A stretch of 64,000 nucleotides of DNA from Pseudomonas saponiphila (GTDB taxonomy: Bacteria > Pseudomonadota > Gammaproteobacteria > Pseudomonadales > Pseudomonadaceae): positions 4,360,501 to 4,424,500 of the forward strand of contig NZ_FNTJ01000001.1 of the NCBI RefSeq assembly GCF_900105185.1, written 5' to 3'. Shown in pieces: positions 27,621 through 38,269 of the stretch. The notes beneath the pieces were generated by a model. That model saw nothing but the letters and a program-made list of their open reading frames with translations. It made no database searches and was not told the DNA's origin. How positions within the stretch are numbered: the first letter of the stretch is position 1; every line of letters begins with the position of its first letter. The position numbers and the translations under genes were made by a program.

Positions 27621-28564
27621 CCACCTTCTGGAGTACGTGGATCTGCGTACTGACCATCGGCAGCCTGATCGGCCTGACCTGGCTACTGGTCGGCACCCGC
27701 AAGGGTGAAACCAAGGGCAGCGTGGACCAGACCATGGGCCACGCCTTCGATGGCATCGAGGAGTACGACAACCCCCTGCCGCAATGGTGGTTCCTGCTGT
27801 TCGCCGGGACCCTGGTGTTTTCCGTGGGCTACCTGATCCTCTACCCGGGCCTGGGCAACTGGAAAGGCGTCCTGCCGGGCTATGAAGACGGTTGGACCCA
27901 GACCAAGGAATGGGAAAAGGAAATGGCCAAGGCCGACGTGAAATTTGGGCCGATCTTCGCCAAATTCGCAGCCATGCCCGTGGAAGAGGTAGCCAAGGAC
28001 CCGCAGGCACTGAAGATGGGCGGACGCCTGTTCGCCTCCAACTGCTCGGTGTGCCACGGCTCTGACGCCAAGGGTGCCTTCGGCTTCCCCAACCTGGCGG
28101 ACGACAACTGGCGCTGGGGTGGCAGTGCCGACACCATCAAGGCCACCATCATGGGCGGCCGCATGGCGGCCATGCCGGCCTGGGGTGAAGTGCTCAAGGA
28201 AGCAGGCGTGAAGAACGTAGCGGCTTATGTCCGTCACGAACTGGCCGGCCTGCCCCTGCCTGCCGACAGCGACGCCGACCTGGTGGCCGGACAGCAAGCG
28301 TTCAGCACCACCTGCGTAGCCTGCCACGGCGCCAACGGCAAGGGCACCCAGATCATGGGCGCGCCCGACCTGACCCAGCCGGCCGGCTTCATCTACGGCA
28401 CCAGCCTGGCGCAACTGCAACAGACCATCCGTCATGGTCGCCAGGGCCACATGCCAGCGCAGAGCGAACTGCTCGGCAATGACAAGGTGCAACTGCTGGC
28501 CGCCTACGTGTACAGCCTGTCCCACAACAGCAGCAACAAGCCACAAGCTGAAAGCGCCAAGTAA
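27617..28564 (+). CDS. ccoP: cbb3 oxidase subunit III, dihaem cytochrome c (first copy)
   Basis: Dihaem c-type cytochrome of 315 residues that accepts electrons from soluble cytochromes. Two N-terminal membrane segments are followed by the [11 protein letters not shown] motif between them, then two haem c domains with CSVCH and CVACH sites and axial methionine candidates in AAMPAW and GHMPAQ. It ends the first cco operon. The 497-base gap that follows separates it from the second operon. Confidence 0.96.
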   Translation: MTTFWSTWICVLTIGSLIGLTWLLVGTRKGETKGSVDQTMGHAFDGIEEYDNPLPQWWFLLFAGTLVFSVGYLILYPGLGNWKGVLPGYEDGWTQTKEWEKEMAKADVKFGPIFAKFAAMPVEEVAKDPQALKMGGRLFASNCSVCHGSDAKGAFGFPNLADDNWRWGGSADTIKATIMGGRMAAMPAWGEVLKEAGVKNVAAYVRHELAGLPLPADSDADLVAGQQAFSTTCVACHGANGKGTQIMGAPDLTQPAGFIYGTSLAQLQQTIRHGRQGHMPAQSELLGNDKVQLLAAYVYSLSHNSSNKPQAESAK

Positions 28565-29061
28565 GGGATCAACGGCAAGCTGCGAGATTTCACTTGCAGC
28601 TTGCCGCTTGAAGCTTTCCCTCCTGCCTCTTTGCGACCAAGTGTCGCACCCTCTCTCCCCCCTTCGTTTGCACTCATCCGATTCAGGTCTAAGCTTGCCC
28701 CGATGGGGACTGGCAAGGGCTGGTCACAGGCCAACGGTATCCGTGACGTTCGAAGCTTCCGCTCGATGACAGGCCGCAAAGGCTGGTTTATACCGGCTGT
28801 CGACTCGCTTACCGCCTGTCAGCTGATCCATCAGCTTCCACACACCCGGTTACAACCAACCTGACACCCCCCGAATCCTGTCCACTGCGACAGTCTGTCC
28901 GAGGGCATTTTTTTGTCCCTACTCGGCATAGGGAAAGGCCGCAGAATCAGGCATGGAACGCATTGACCCAGGTCATGGCGCGTTGCAATGACCCCCTGCT
29001 TTCTCCATACTTGCGGCCGATTTTTATCCCTAATAAAACACCCAAACCGTGGAACCTTAGA
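28565..29061. other. Gap between the two cco operons
   Basis: There is no convincing gene here. An inverted repeat GGCAAGCTGC/GCAGCTTGCC (28574-28605) follows ccoP; it lacks a T tract and belongs to the GCAAGCTTGAAGC-type repeats common in this genus. A 16-base palindrome AGCTGAT-CC-ATCAGCT lies near 28820-28836. A weak Anr-like box (28963-28976) precedes the second ccoN. A short T run at 28911-28917 might end upstream transcripts. Confidence 0.5.
28963..28976. promoter_or_regulatory. Weak Anr-like box for the second cco operon
   Basis: TTGACCCAGGTCAT matches the Anr consensus at 7 of 10 positions and is nearly symmetric. A CATACT at 29006-29011 could be the -10. This spacing puts the box near -48, off the class II optimum. 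It fits weaker Anr dependence, as is known for cco-1 in P. aeruginosa. Confidence 0.35.
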
Positions 29062-30504
29062 ATGAGCACAGCAATCAGTCCGACTGCTTATAACTATAAG
29101 GTAGTCCGCCAGTTCGCCATCATGACGGTGGTCTGGGGGATCCTTGGCATGGGGCTCGGTGTCTTCATCGCGTCGCAACTGGTCTGGCCGGAGTTGAACT
29201 TCGGTCTGCCATGGACGACCTTTGGACGCTTGCGCCCGCTGCACACCAACCTGGTGATCTTCGCCTTCGGTGGATGTGCATTGTTTGCCACCTCTTACTA
29301 TGTCGTGCAGCGAACCTGCCAGACGCGACTGATTTCCGACAGCCTCGCGGCCTTCACCTTCTGGGGTTGGCAAGCGGTGATCGTCGGCGCGATCGTGACC
29401 CTGCCACTGGGTTACACCACCACCAAGGAATACGCCGAACTGGAATGGCCCCTGGCTATCCTGCTGGCGATCGTCTGGGTCACCTACGGCCTGGTGTTCT
29501 TTGGCACCATCACCAAGCGCAAGACCAAGCACATCTATGTCGGCAACTGGTTCTACGGTGCCTTCATCGTGGTGACCGCGATGCTGCACATCGTCAACCA
29601 CGCCTCCCTGCCGGTCAGCTTCTTCAAGTCCTACTCGGCCTACGCCGGTGCGACTGACGCGATGATCCAGTGGTGGTACGGGCACAACGCCGTGGGCTTC
29701 TTCCTGACCACCGGTTTCCTGGGGATGATGTACTACTTCGTACCCAAGCAGGCCGAGCGTCCGATCTACTCGTATCGCCTGTCCATCGTGCACTTCTGGG
29801 CGCTGATCACCCTGTACATCTGGGCCGGTCCGCACCACCTGCACTACACCGCGCTGCCGGACTGGGCCCAGTCCCTGGGCATGGCCATGTCGATCATCCT
29901 GCTGGCTCCGAGCTGGGGCGGCATGATCAACGGCATGATGACCCTGTCGGGCGCCTGGCATAAGCTGCGCACCGACCCGATCCTGCGGTTCCTGGTGGTG
30001 TCCCTGGCGTTCTACGGCATGTCGACCTTCGAAGGTCCGATGATGGCGATCAAGACCGTCAACTCGCTGTCCCACTACACCGACTGGACCATCGGCCACG
30101 TACACGCCGGCGCTCTGGGCTGGGTAGCGATGATCTCCATCGGCGCCCTGTACCACCTGATCCCGAAAGTCTTCGGCCGTCAGCAGATGCACAGCATCGG
30201 CCTGATCAACACCCACTTCTGGCTGGCTACCATCGGTACCGTGCTGTACATCGCCTCGATGTGGGTCAACGGCATCACCCAGGGCCTGATGTGGCGCGCC
30301 ATCAACGACGACGGCACCCTCACCTACTCCTTCGTCGAAGCGCTGCAAGCCAGTCACCCGGGCTTCATCGTCCGCGCTCTGGGCGGTGCGTTCTTCGCCG
30401 CCGGCATGCTGATCATGGCGTACAACGTGTTCCGCACCGTTCGCGCCTCGAACCCGGCTGAAGCTGAAGCCGCCGCTCAGATCGCTGTAGTTGGAGCTCA
30501 CTGA
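29062..30504 (+). CDS. ccoN: cbb3-type cytochrome c oxidase subunit I (second copy)
   Basis: Second catalytic subunit, 480 residues, same topology and same histidine regions as the first copy ([36 protein letters not shown]). By position it corresponds to P. aeruginosa cco-1 (PA1554), the copy used at higher oxygen there. I chose ATG 29062 ([13 protein letters not shown]). The C-terminal half is strongly alike at the DNA level to the first copy, including two exactly identical tracts of 71 and 86 bases, while the N-terminal third differs at many silent sites. It overlaps ccoO by one base. Confidence 0.96.
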   Translation: MSTAISPTAYNYKVVRQFAIMTVVWGILGMGLGVFIASQLVWPELNFGLPWTTFGRLRPLHTNLVIFAFGGCALFATSYYVVQRTCQTRLISDSLAAFTFWGWQAVIVGAIVTLPLGYTTTKEYAELEWPLAILLAIVWVTYGLVFFGTITKRKTKHIYVGNWFYGAFIVVTAMLHIVNHASLPVSFFKSYSAYAGATDAMIQWWYGHNAVGFFLTTGFLGMMYYFVPKQAERPIYSYRLSIVHFWALITLYIWAGPHHLHYTALPDWAQSLGMAMSIILLAPSWGGMINGMMTLSGAWHKLRTDPILRFLVVSLAFYGMSTFEGPMMAIKTVNSLSHYTDWTIGHVHAGALGWVAMISIGALYHLIPKVFGRQQMHSIGLINTHFWLATIGTVLYIASMWVNGITQGLMWRAINDDGTLTYSFVEALQASHPGFIVRALGGAFFAAGMLIMAYNVFRTVRASNPAEAEAAAQIAVVGAH

Positions 30505-31112
30505 TGAAGCACGAAGTAGTCGAGAAGAACATTGGCCTGCTGGCCTTCTTCATGGTCATCGCCGTCAGCATCGGCGGCCTGACCCAGATCGTCCCGCTGT
30601 TCTTCCAGGACGTCACCAACAAGCCGGTGGAAGGCATGAAGCCGCGCACCGCGCTGGAACTGGAAGGCCGCGACGTGTACATCGCCAACGGCTGTGTCGG
30701 CTGCCATTCGCAGATGATCCGTCCGTTCCGCGCCGAAACCGAACGTTATGGCCACTACTCGGTGGCCGGCGAAAGCGTCTGGGACCACCCGTTCCTGTGG
30801 GGTTCCAAGCGTACCGGTCCGGACCTGGCCCGAGTGGGCGGCCGTTACTCCGATGACTGGCAGCGTGCGCACCTGTACAACCCGCGCAACGTCGTCCCCG
30901 AGTCGAAGATGCCGGCTTATCCGTTCCTCGTAGAAAACAAGCTCGACGGCAAAGACACCGCGAAGAAAATGGAAGTCTTGCGCACGCTCGGCGTCCCTTA
31001 CACCGACGAAGACATCGCCGGCGCCAAGGATGCTGTGAAGGGCAAAACCGAAATGGACGCGCTGGTGGCCTATCTGCAAGGCCTGGGCACCATCATCAAA
31101 AGCAAACGGTGA
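30504..31112 (+). CDS. ccoO: cbb3 oxidase subunit II, monohaem cytochrome c (second copy)
   Basis: A 202-residue membrane-anchored cytochrome c, same length as the first copy. The haem site is CVGCHSQM. The single N-terminal membrane segment is [16 protein letters not shown]. The ATG overlaps the ccoN stop (TGATG), which implies coupled translation. Most differences from the first copy lie in the C-terminal 50 residues. Confidence 0.96.
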   Translation: MKHEVVEKNIGLLAFFMVIAVSIGGLTQIVPLFFQDVTNKPVEGMKPRTALELEGRDVYIANGCVGCHSQMIRPFRAETERYGHYSVAGESVWDHPFLWGSKRTGPDLARVGGRYSDDWQRAHLYNPRNVVPESKMPAYPFLVENKLDGKDTAKKMEVLRTLGVPYTDEDIAGAKDAVKGKTEMDALVAYLQGLGTIIKSKR

Positions 31113-31117
31113 TCTAG

Positions 31118-31303
31118 ATGGATATCGGGATGATTCGTGGCCTGGGCACCCTTGTTGTGATGGTGGCCTTCATCGGTTTGGCACTCTGGGTGTTCAGCCC
31201 CAAGCGCAAGTCCGAGTTTGAAGACGCAACCTTGCTGCCGTTCGCGGATGATCCCGACGCCATCAAGCACGTCGAGCAAGCTTCTAGGAGTAACAAAGAA
31301 TGA
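31118..31303 (+). CDS. ccoQ: cbb3 oxidase small subunit CcoQ (second copy)
   Basis: A 61-residue single-pass membrane protein with the segment [20 protein letters not shown] and the tail motif LLPFADDPD. It starts 5 bases after ccoO and overlaps ccoP by 4 bases, the same coupling as in the first operon. It stabilises the interaction of CcoP with the core complex. Confidence 0.9.
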   Translation: MDIGMIRGLGTLVVMVAFIGLALWVFSPKRKSEFEDATLLPFADDPDAIKHVEQASRSNKE

Positions 31304-32277
31304 CTACGTTCTGGAGTCTGTACGTCACAGTCCTCAGTCTGGGTACCATCTTCGCCCTGACCTGGCTGCTGCTGTCGACCCGCAAGGGCCAGCGCGCCGA
31401 GCAGACCGACGAGACGGTCGGCCACTCCTTCGACGGGATCGAGGAGTACGACAACCCGCTGCCGAAATGGTGGTTCATGCTGTTCGTCGGCACCATCGTC
31501 TTCGCCTTGGGCTACCTGGTGCTGTATCCCGGCCTGGGCAACTGGAAAGGCGTACTGCCGGGCTACAACTACCTCGATAACGAGAAGCAGACCCCATTCG
31601 CCAATGGCCAGTCCGGCTGGACCGGCGTGCACGAGTGGGAAAAGGAAATGGCCAAGTCGGACGCCAAGTTCGGTCCGATCTTCGCCAAGTACGCTGCCAT
31701 GCCGATCGAGGAAGTCGCCAAGGACCCGCAAGCCCTGAAAATGGGCGGTCGCCTGTTCGCTTCCAACTGCTCGGTCTGCCACGGCTCCGACGCCAAGGGC
31801 GCCTACGGCTTCCCCAACCTGACCGACGCCGACTGGCGCTGGGGCGGCGAGCCGGAAACCATCAAGGCCACCATCATGGGCGGTCGCCACGCGGTGATGC
31901 CGGCCTGGCTGGACGTGATCAAGGAACAAGGCGTCAGCGACGTTGCCGCTTATGTCCTGACCAACCTCGACGGCCGCAAGCTGCCGGAAGGCATCAAGGC
32001 CGATCCGGTCAATGGCCAGAAGCTGTTCGCCGCCAACTGCGCGGTCTGCCACGGTCCGGAAGGCAAAGGCACCCCAGCCATGGGCGCGCCCAACCTGACT
32101 CACCCGGCAGCCTTCATCTACGGTTCGAGCTTTGCGCAACTGCAGCAGACCATTCGTTACGGCCGCCAGGGCGTGATGCCTGCGCAGGAACAACTGCAAG
32201 GCAACGACAAGGTTCACCTGCTGGCGGCTTATGTCTACAGCCTGTCCCACGGTGACAAGCAGGCCGACGCCGAGTAA
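31300..32277 (+). CDS. ccoP: cbb3 oxidase subunit III, dihaem cytochrome c (second copy)
   Basis: Dihaem cytochrome c of 325 residues with two N-terminal membrane segments, the [11 protein letters not shown] loop and two haem sites, CSVCH and CAVCH. It is 10 residues longer than the first copy because of an extra loop ([16 protein letters not shown]) before the first haem domain. It ends the second operon, followed by a strong terminator. Confidence 0.96.
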   Translation: MTTFWSLYVTVLSLGTIFALTWLLLSTRKGQRAEQTDETVGHSFDGIEEYDNPLPKWWFMLFVGTIVFALGYLVLYPGLGNWKGVLPGYNYLDNEKQTPFANGQSGWTGVHEWEKEMAKSDAKFGPIFAKYAAMPIEEVAKDPQALKMGGRLFASNCSVCHGSDAKGAYGFPNLTDADWRWGGEPETIKATIMGGRHAVMPAWLDVIKEQGVSDVAAYVLTNLDGRKLPEGIKADPVNGQKLFAANCAVCHGPEGKGTPAMGAPNLTHPAAFIYGSSFAQLQQTIRYGRQGVMPAQEQLQGNDKVHLLAAYVYSLSHGDKQADAE

Positions 32278-32302
32278 GACCGACGCCTGAAAGCAACACC
32301 CG

Positions 32303-32340
32303 ACGGCCCCGCCAATCAACATTGGCGGGGCCGTTTTGTT
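32303..32340 (+). terminator. Terminator of the second cco operon
   Basis: A perfect 14-base stem (ACGGCCCCGCCAAT and its complement) with a CAAC loop is followed by TTTTGTTT. Confidence 0.9.
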
Positions 32341-32671
32341 TGCGCCTGGCATCGGCTGATGCGCGACGGCAGATCAACCTTTCCGGCACCCCGGTAGCCA
32401 GGTTTCTAAAATATGGCGGACTTCAAAACCTGCGGCGCTCACCTGCCCGCCCCCCTGGAAGAATTGAACGGCGCGACGGGCAAAAGGGTCCATAATCCAC
32501 AAGTCAATTGATTCAAGTCATTACACCATCAGTTGATTTCTCCCAACGCGACCAAAGGTCGCACCCTTGCGCTAGAGCTACAGGCGTATCATTGCGCCAC
32601 TGCAACACCCCTTTTGACCGCGGTCGGCACGTACTGACCGAGGCATTTTTCCACTGCCGTGGGATGCAATG
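32341..32671. other. Control region of ccoGHIS
   Basis: There is no gene here. It holds an Anr-like box at 32508-32521 and a possible -35 TTGACC near 32614. No clear -10 was found at class II spacing from the box. Confidence 0.4.
32508..32521. promoter_or_regulatory. Anr-like box upstream of ccoG
   Basis: TTGATTCAAGTCAT matches the Anr consensus at 8 of 10 positions, with an intact left half. It lies about 150 bases before ccoG. The base sequence at the expected -10 (near 32544) is poor, so its role is uncertain. Confidence 0.4.
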
Positions 32672-34087
<1,416 letters not shown>

Positions 34088-34105
34088 GAGCCAAGAGAAG
34101 TGATC

Positions 34106-34642
34106 ATGCCCGCAGCTACCGCCACCAGCCCCTGGTACAAACACCTCTGGCCCTGGATCATCATTGGCATTCTCGCCTGTTCGGTGACCCTGACCCTGTC
34201 CATGGTGACCATTGCCGTGAACAACCCGGACAACCTGGTCAATGACAACTACTACGAGGCCGGCAAGGGCATCAACCGCTCCCTGGATCGCGAACTGCTG
34301 GCCCAGACCCTGAAGATGCGCGCCAGCGTGCATCTGGACGAGCTGACCGGCGAAGTGGAGCTGCGCCTGAGCGGCGACAGCCAGCCCAAGACCCTGGAGC
34401 TGAACCTGATTTCGCCGACCCAGCCGGAAAAAGACCGCAAGATCACCCTGGCCCGCAGCGAAACCGAACACGGCCGCTACATCGGCCAGCTGAACGATCA
34501 GGTCGAAGGCCGACGCTTCGTCGAGTTGCTGGGCGTCGAAGGCGACAAGACCTGGCGCATGTTCGAAGAGGAACAGGTCAGCCACGACAAGGACCTGCTG
34601 CTGGGTGACGAGCCGCTGCAAGGAGCGGAAGACCTGAACTGA
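34106..34642 (+). CDS. ccoH: cbb3 oxidase assembly protein CcoH (FixH family)
   Basis: A 178-residue protein with one N-terminal membrane segment (WIIIGILACSVTLTLSMVTI) and a periplasmic FixH domain starting NPDNLVNDNYYEAGKGINR, which is the family hallmark. CcoH binds assembly intermediates of the oxidase. It follows ccoG by 18 bases. An upstream in-frame GTG at 34100 is possible, but ATG 34106 is preferred. Confidence 0.9.
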   Translation: MPAATATSPWYKHLWPWIIIGILACSVTLTLSMVTIAVNNPDNLVNDNYYEAGKGINRSLDRELLAQTLKMRASVHLDELTGEVELRLSGDSQPKTLELNLISPTQPEKDRKITLARSETEHGRYIGQLNDQVEGRRFVELLGVEGDKTWRMFEEEQVSHDKDLLLGDEPLQGAEDLN

Positions 34643-34742
34643 TCCACCCCCGTCATCCATCGCCGGTCCGCCGCCTACCTCCCTTTCGGGACTGGAGTCG
34701 AGCGGCCGGCGATGAGTTTTTCCCCGACCACAAAGATCGCCG

Positions 34743-37193
34743 ATGACCACGCCACTGCCCTGCTACCACTGCGCCCTGCCGGTTCCCGCCGGCAGCCGGT
34801 TCACCGCCGTCGTGCTCGGCCAATCCCGGGAGTTCTGCTGTCCGGGTTGCCAGGCAGTGGCCGAGGCCATAGTCGCCGGCGGTCTGGAGCACTACTACAG
34901 CCATCGCAGCGAAGCCTCGGCCAATCCCGAAGCCCTGCCCGTGCAGTTGGTCGACGAGCTGGCACTGTATGACCGTGCCGACGTGCAGCAGCCTTTCGTC
35001 CGTCACCAGGGCGAACTGGCGGAAACCACCCTGCTCATGGAGGGCATCAGTTGCGCCGCTTGCGGCTGGCTGATCGAAAAACACCTGCGCAGCCTGCCGG
35101 CAGTGGCCGAGGCCCGACTCAACCTGTCCAACCACCGCCTGCACGTACGCTGGGCCGACAGCCAACTGCCGCTGAGCCAGGTGCTCAGCGAACTGCGCCA
35201 CATCGGCTACGCGGCCCACCCCTACCAGCCGGACCGTGCCTCCGAGCAACTGGCCAGCGAGAACCGCCTGGCCCTGCGCCAGCTGGGGGTCGCCGGACTG
35301 CTGTGGTTCCAGGCAATGATGGCAACCATGGCCACCTGGCCGGAATTCAATATCGACCTGAGCCCGGAACTGCACACCATCCTGCGCTGGGTCGCGCTGT
35401 TCCTCACCACCCCGATCGTCTTCTACAGCTGCGCGCCCTTCTTCAAAGGCGCCATGCGTGACTTGCGTACCCGTCACCTGACCATGGATGTCTCGGTATC
35501 CCTGGCCATAGGCGGGGCCTACCTGGCGGGCATCTGGACCGCCATCAGCGGTGTCGGCGAACTGTACTTCGACGCTGTAGGCATGTTCGCCCTGTTCCTC
35601 CTCGCCGGCCGTTACCTGGAACGTCGGGCCCGGGAACGCACCGCAGCAGCCACCGCGCAGTTGGTCAACCTGTTGCCTGCCTCCTGCCTGCGCCTGGGCC
35701 AGGACGGTCAGAGTGAACGTATCCTGCTCACCGAACTGCGCCTGGGCGACCGGGTGCTGGTACACCCCGGCGCGGTGCTGCCGGCCGATGGCAAGATCCT
35801 CGATGGCCAGTCGAGCATCGACGAATCCCTGCTCACCGGCGAGTACCTGCCACAGCCACGCAGCCTGGGAGACAGCGTCACTGCCGGCACCCTGAACGTC
35901 GAAGGCGCGCTGACGGTGGAAGTTCAGGCCCTGGGCCAGGACACCCGACTGTCCGCCATCGTCCGCCTGCTGGACCGTGCCCAGGCGGAAAAACCCCGAC
36001 TGGCCGAAGTGGCCGACCGTGCGGCCCAGTGGTTCCTGTTGTTCTCGCTGATCGCAGCTGCAGCCATCGGCCTGCTGTGGTGGCAACTGGACGCTTCGCG
36101 AGCCTTCTGGATCGTCCTGGCCATGCTGGTCGCCACCTGCCCTTGCGCGCTGTCCCTGGCCACCCCCACCGCCCTGACCGCCGCCACCGGCACCTTGCAC
36201 AAGCTTGGTCTGCTGCTGACCCGTGGCCATGTGTTGGAAGGCTTGAACCAGATCGACACAGTGATTTTCGACAAGACCGGCACCCTGACCGAAGGGCGCC
36301 TGGCTTTGCGCGCCATCCGCCCCCTGGGGAGCTTGTCCAGCGATGCCTGCCTGAGTCTCGCCGCCGCCCTGGAGAACCGCTCCGAACACCCGATCGCACG
36401 AGCCTTCGGCCGGGCCCCGGTAGCCGCGCAAGACGTCACCAGCAGCCCAGGCCTGGGCCTGGAAGGCCTGGTGGGTGAACAGCGCCTGCGCATCGGCCAG
36501 CCAACGTTCGTCTGCGAACTCAGCGGCTGCCCGGTACCGAGCATGCCCGACGAAGCCGGGCAGTGGCTGTTGCTGGGGGATAGCCAGGGCGCCCTCGCCT
36601 GGCTGGTGCTCGATGACCGGCTGCGCAGCGACGCCCCCGCGCTCCTGGCCGCCTGCAAGGCTCGCGGCTGGCATACCCTGCTGCTGTCCGGAGACAGCTC
36701 GCCGATGGTCGCCAGCGTCGCGGCCGAGCTGCAGATCGACGAGGCCCGGGGCGGCCTGCGTCCGGACGACAAACTGCAGGTATTGCAACAACTGCATCAA
36801 CAGGGCCGTAAAGTGTTGATGCTTGGCGATGGCGTCAACGACGTCCCGGTGCTGGCCGCCGCCGATATCAGTGTCGCCATGGGTTCAGCCACCGACCTGG
36901 CCAAGACCAGCGCCGATGCGGTGCTCCTGTCCAATCGCCTGGACGCACTGGTGCAGGCCTTCAGCCTGGCGCGCCGGACCCGTCGGGTGATTATCGAGAA
37001 CCTGCTCTGGGCCGGACTGTACAATGGCCTGATGCTGCCGTTCGCCGCCCTCGGCTGGATCACCCCGGTGTGGGCCGCGGTCGGCATGTCCATCAGTTCC
37101 CTGACCGTGGTGCTCAATGCCCTGCGCCTGACCCGCATGCCGCGGCCGGCCGCCAGTGCCAGTACCCCCGAACCCCGCCCGTTGCCGGCCTGA
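34743..37193 (+). CDS. ccoI: Copper-transporting P-type ATPase CcoI (FixI)
   Basis: P1B-type ATPase of 816 residues that moves copper to the periplasm for CuB insertion in CcoN. The N-terminus has a cysteine-rich metal domain (CYHCALPVP, CCPGCQAV) and a second heavy-metal domain with GISCAACGW. The membrane CPC motif reads ATCPCALSLATP; the phosphorylated Asp lies in FDKTGTLTEG; the hinge is GDGVNDVPVLA. It starts 100 bases after ccoH, with no terminator between. A long open frame on the opposite strand here is a codon-bias shadow. Confidence 0.95.
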   Translation: MTTPLPCYHCALPVPAGSRFTAVVLGQSREFCCPGCQAVAEAIVAGGLEHYYSHRSEASANPEALPVQLVDELALYDRADVQQPFVRHQGELAETTLLMEGISCAACGWLIEKHLRSLPAVAEARLNLSNHRLHVRWADSQLPLSQVLSELRHIGYAAHPYQPDRASEQLASENRLALRQLGVAGLLWFQAMMATMATWPEFNIDLSPELHTILRWVALFLTTPIVFYSCAPFFKGAMRDLRTRHLTMDVSVSLAIGGAYLAGIWTAISGVGELYFDAVGMFALFLLAGRYLERRARERTAAATAQLVNLLPASCLRLGQDGQSERILLTELRLGDRVLVHPGAVLPADGKILDGQSSIDESLLTGEYLPQPRSLGDSVTAGTLNVEGALTVEVQALGQDTRLSAIVRLLDRAQAEKPRLAEVADRAAQWFLLFSLIAAAAIGLLWWQLDASRAFWIVLAMLVATCPCALSLATPTALTAATGTLHKLGLLLTRGHVLEGLNQIDTVIFDKTGTLTEGRLALRAIRPLGSLSSDACLSLAAALENRSEHPIARAFGRAPVAAQDVTSSPGLGLEGLVGEQRLRIGQPTFVCELSGCPVPSMPDEAGQWLLLGDSQGALAWLVLDDRLRSDAPALLAACKARGWHTLLLSGDSSPMVASVAAELQIDEARGGLRPDDKLQVLQQLHQQGRKVLMLGDGVNDVPVLAAADISVAMGSATDLAKTSADAVLLSNRLDALVQAFSLARRTRRVIIENLLWAGLYNGLMLPFAALGWITPVWAAVGMSISSLTVVLNALRLTRMPRPAASASTPEPRPLPA

Positions 37194-37214
37194 GCCGCCG
37201 GGCCTGGAGTCCAG

Positions 37215-37445
37215 ATGCCAGCTCTTTATGTGATGATCCCGGCCGCTCTGCTGATCGTGGCCATCGCCATCTACATCTTCTTCTGGGCCGTGGACAGCGG
37301 TCAGTACGACGACCTCGACGGTCCGGCCCACAGCATCCTGTTCGACGACCAGGACCCAAGCCACACCGCCGCGGTGGACGAAGCCAAGGGCCAGCCCGAC
37401 GCCCCGACCGAAGCCACCCGCAAAACGGAACCACCCCATGCTTGA
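37215..37445 (+). CDS. ccoS: cbb3 oxidase maturation protein CcoS
   Basis: A 76-residue single-pass membrane protein (MPALYVMIPAALLIVAIAIY, then FFWAVDSGQYDDLDGPAHSI). The WAVDSGQYDDLDGPAHSIL stretch is the CcoS signature. CcoS is needed for cofactor insertion into CcoN. It lies 21 bases after ccoI and overlaps the next gene by 8 bases. Confidence 0.92.
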   Translation: MPALYVMIPAALLIVAIAIYIFFWAVDSGQYDDLDGPAHSILFDDQDPSHTAAVDEAKGQPDAPTEATRKTEPPHA

Positions 37446-38121
37446 ACTGGCGCCCCTGCTGGTTTCTGCGGTGATACTCGGCCTGCTGGGCGGCGGTCAC
37501 TGCCTGGGCATGTGCGGCGGCCTGATGGGCGCCCTGACCCTGGCGATCCCCCGGGAACAGCGCAGCCGGCGGTTTCGCCTGTTGCTGGCCTACAACCTGG
37601 GTCGCATCCTCAGCTATGCCCTGGCCGGCCTGTTGCTGGGCCTGGCCGGCTGGGCGGTGGCCAACAGCCCGGTCGCGCTGTTCATGCGGATACTGGCCGG
37701 ACTGCTTTTGATTGCCATGGGCCTGTACCTCGCCGGGTGGTGGAGCGGCCTGACCCGCATCGAAGGGTTGGGCAAGGGCCTGTGGCGGCATATCCAGCCA
37801 GTGGCCAATCGTCTGTTGCCGGTGTCCAGCCTGCCTCGCGCATTGCTCCTCGGGGCGCTCTGGGGCTGGCTGCCCTGCGGCCTGGTGTACAGCACCCTGC
37901 TGTGGTCGGCGAGCCAGGGCAATGCCCTCGACAGCGCCCTGTTGATGCTGGCCTTCGGCCTCGGCACCTGGCCGGTCCTGCTGGCCACCGGCCTGGCGGC
38001 GGAGCGGGTCACGGCCCTGTTGCGGCGGCGCAGCGTGCGCCTGGCCGGTGGCCTGTTGGTCATTCTCTTCGGCCTCTGGACCCTGCCCGGTCCTCACCAG
38101 CACTGGCTGATGGGCCACTGA
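37438..38121 (+). CDS. TauE/SafE (DsbD-like) family membrane protein
   Basis: Polytopic membrane protein of 227 residues with about six segments. The start LGGGHCLGMCGGLMGAL, with two cysteines spaced C-x3-C, is typical of the cytochrome-biogenesis branch often labelled sulfite exporter TauE/SafE. A second cysteine region is GWLPCGLVYS. The paired cysteines and the position at the end of ccoGHIS suggest a role in copper or thiol delivery to the oxidase, as for PA1547; this is inference. It overlaps ccoS by 8 bases. Confidence 0.85.
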   Translation: MLELAPLLVSAVILGLLGGGHCLGMCGGLMGALTLAIPREQRSRRFRLLLAYNLGRILSYALAGLLLGLAGWAVANSPVALFMRILAGLLLIAMGLYLAGWWSGLTRIEGLGKGLWRHIQPVANRLLPVSSLPRALLLGALWGWLPCGLVYSTLLWSASQGNALDSALLMLAFGLGTWPVLLATGLAAERVTALLRRRSVRLAGGLLVILFGLWTLPGPHQHWLMGH

Positions 38122-38191
38122 CCCCGGGACCGAGCCCGGCAACCGGGCTCGCACGCCCCGCCGGCGCTACCCCGGCAGCTCCCGAACACCC

Positions 38192-38233
38192 TTGATACAA
38201 GTCAAGATGGCCGCGCCCCTAACCTCCTAGACT
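38192..38233 (+). promoter_or_regulatory. Class II Anr-dependent promoter of hemN
   Basis: TTGATACAAGTCAA (38192-38205) matches the Anr consensus at 9 of 10 positions. TAGACT at 38228-38233 is a good -10. If the start is 6-7 bases later (about 38240), the box is centred at -41.5, exactly the class II Fnr/Anr position. Confidence 0.75.
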
Positions 38234-38269
38234 CGCGAACACTGCCAGCCTATCCGGGGGAATTCCCGC

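Noticed and set aside
28820..28836. AGCTGAT-CC-ATCAGCT as an Anr box
   Set aside because: The half-sites are 2 bases apart instead of 4 and begin with C, so the geometry is wrong.
34653..36800. A 715-codon open frame opposite ccoI, and similar long frames opposite smc-, acnA- and fadB-like genes
   Set aside because: All lie antisense to strongly recognised genes with low-complexity translations, a codon-bias shadow.
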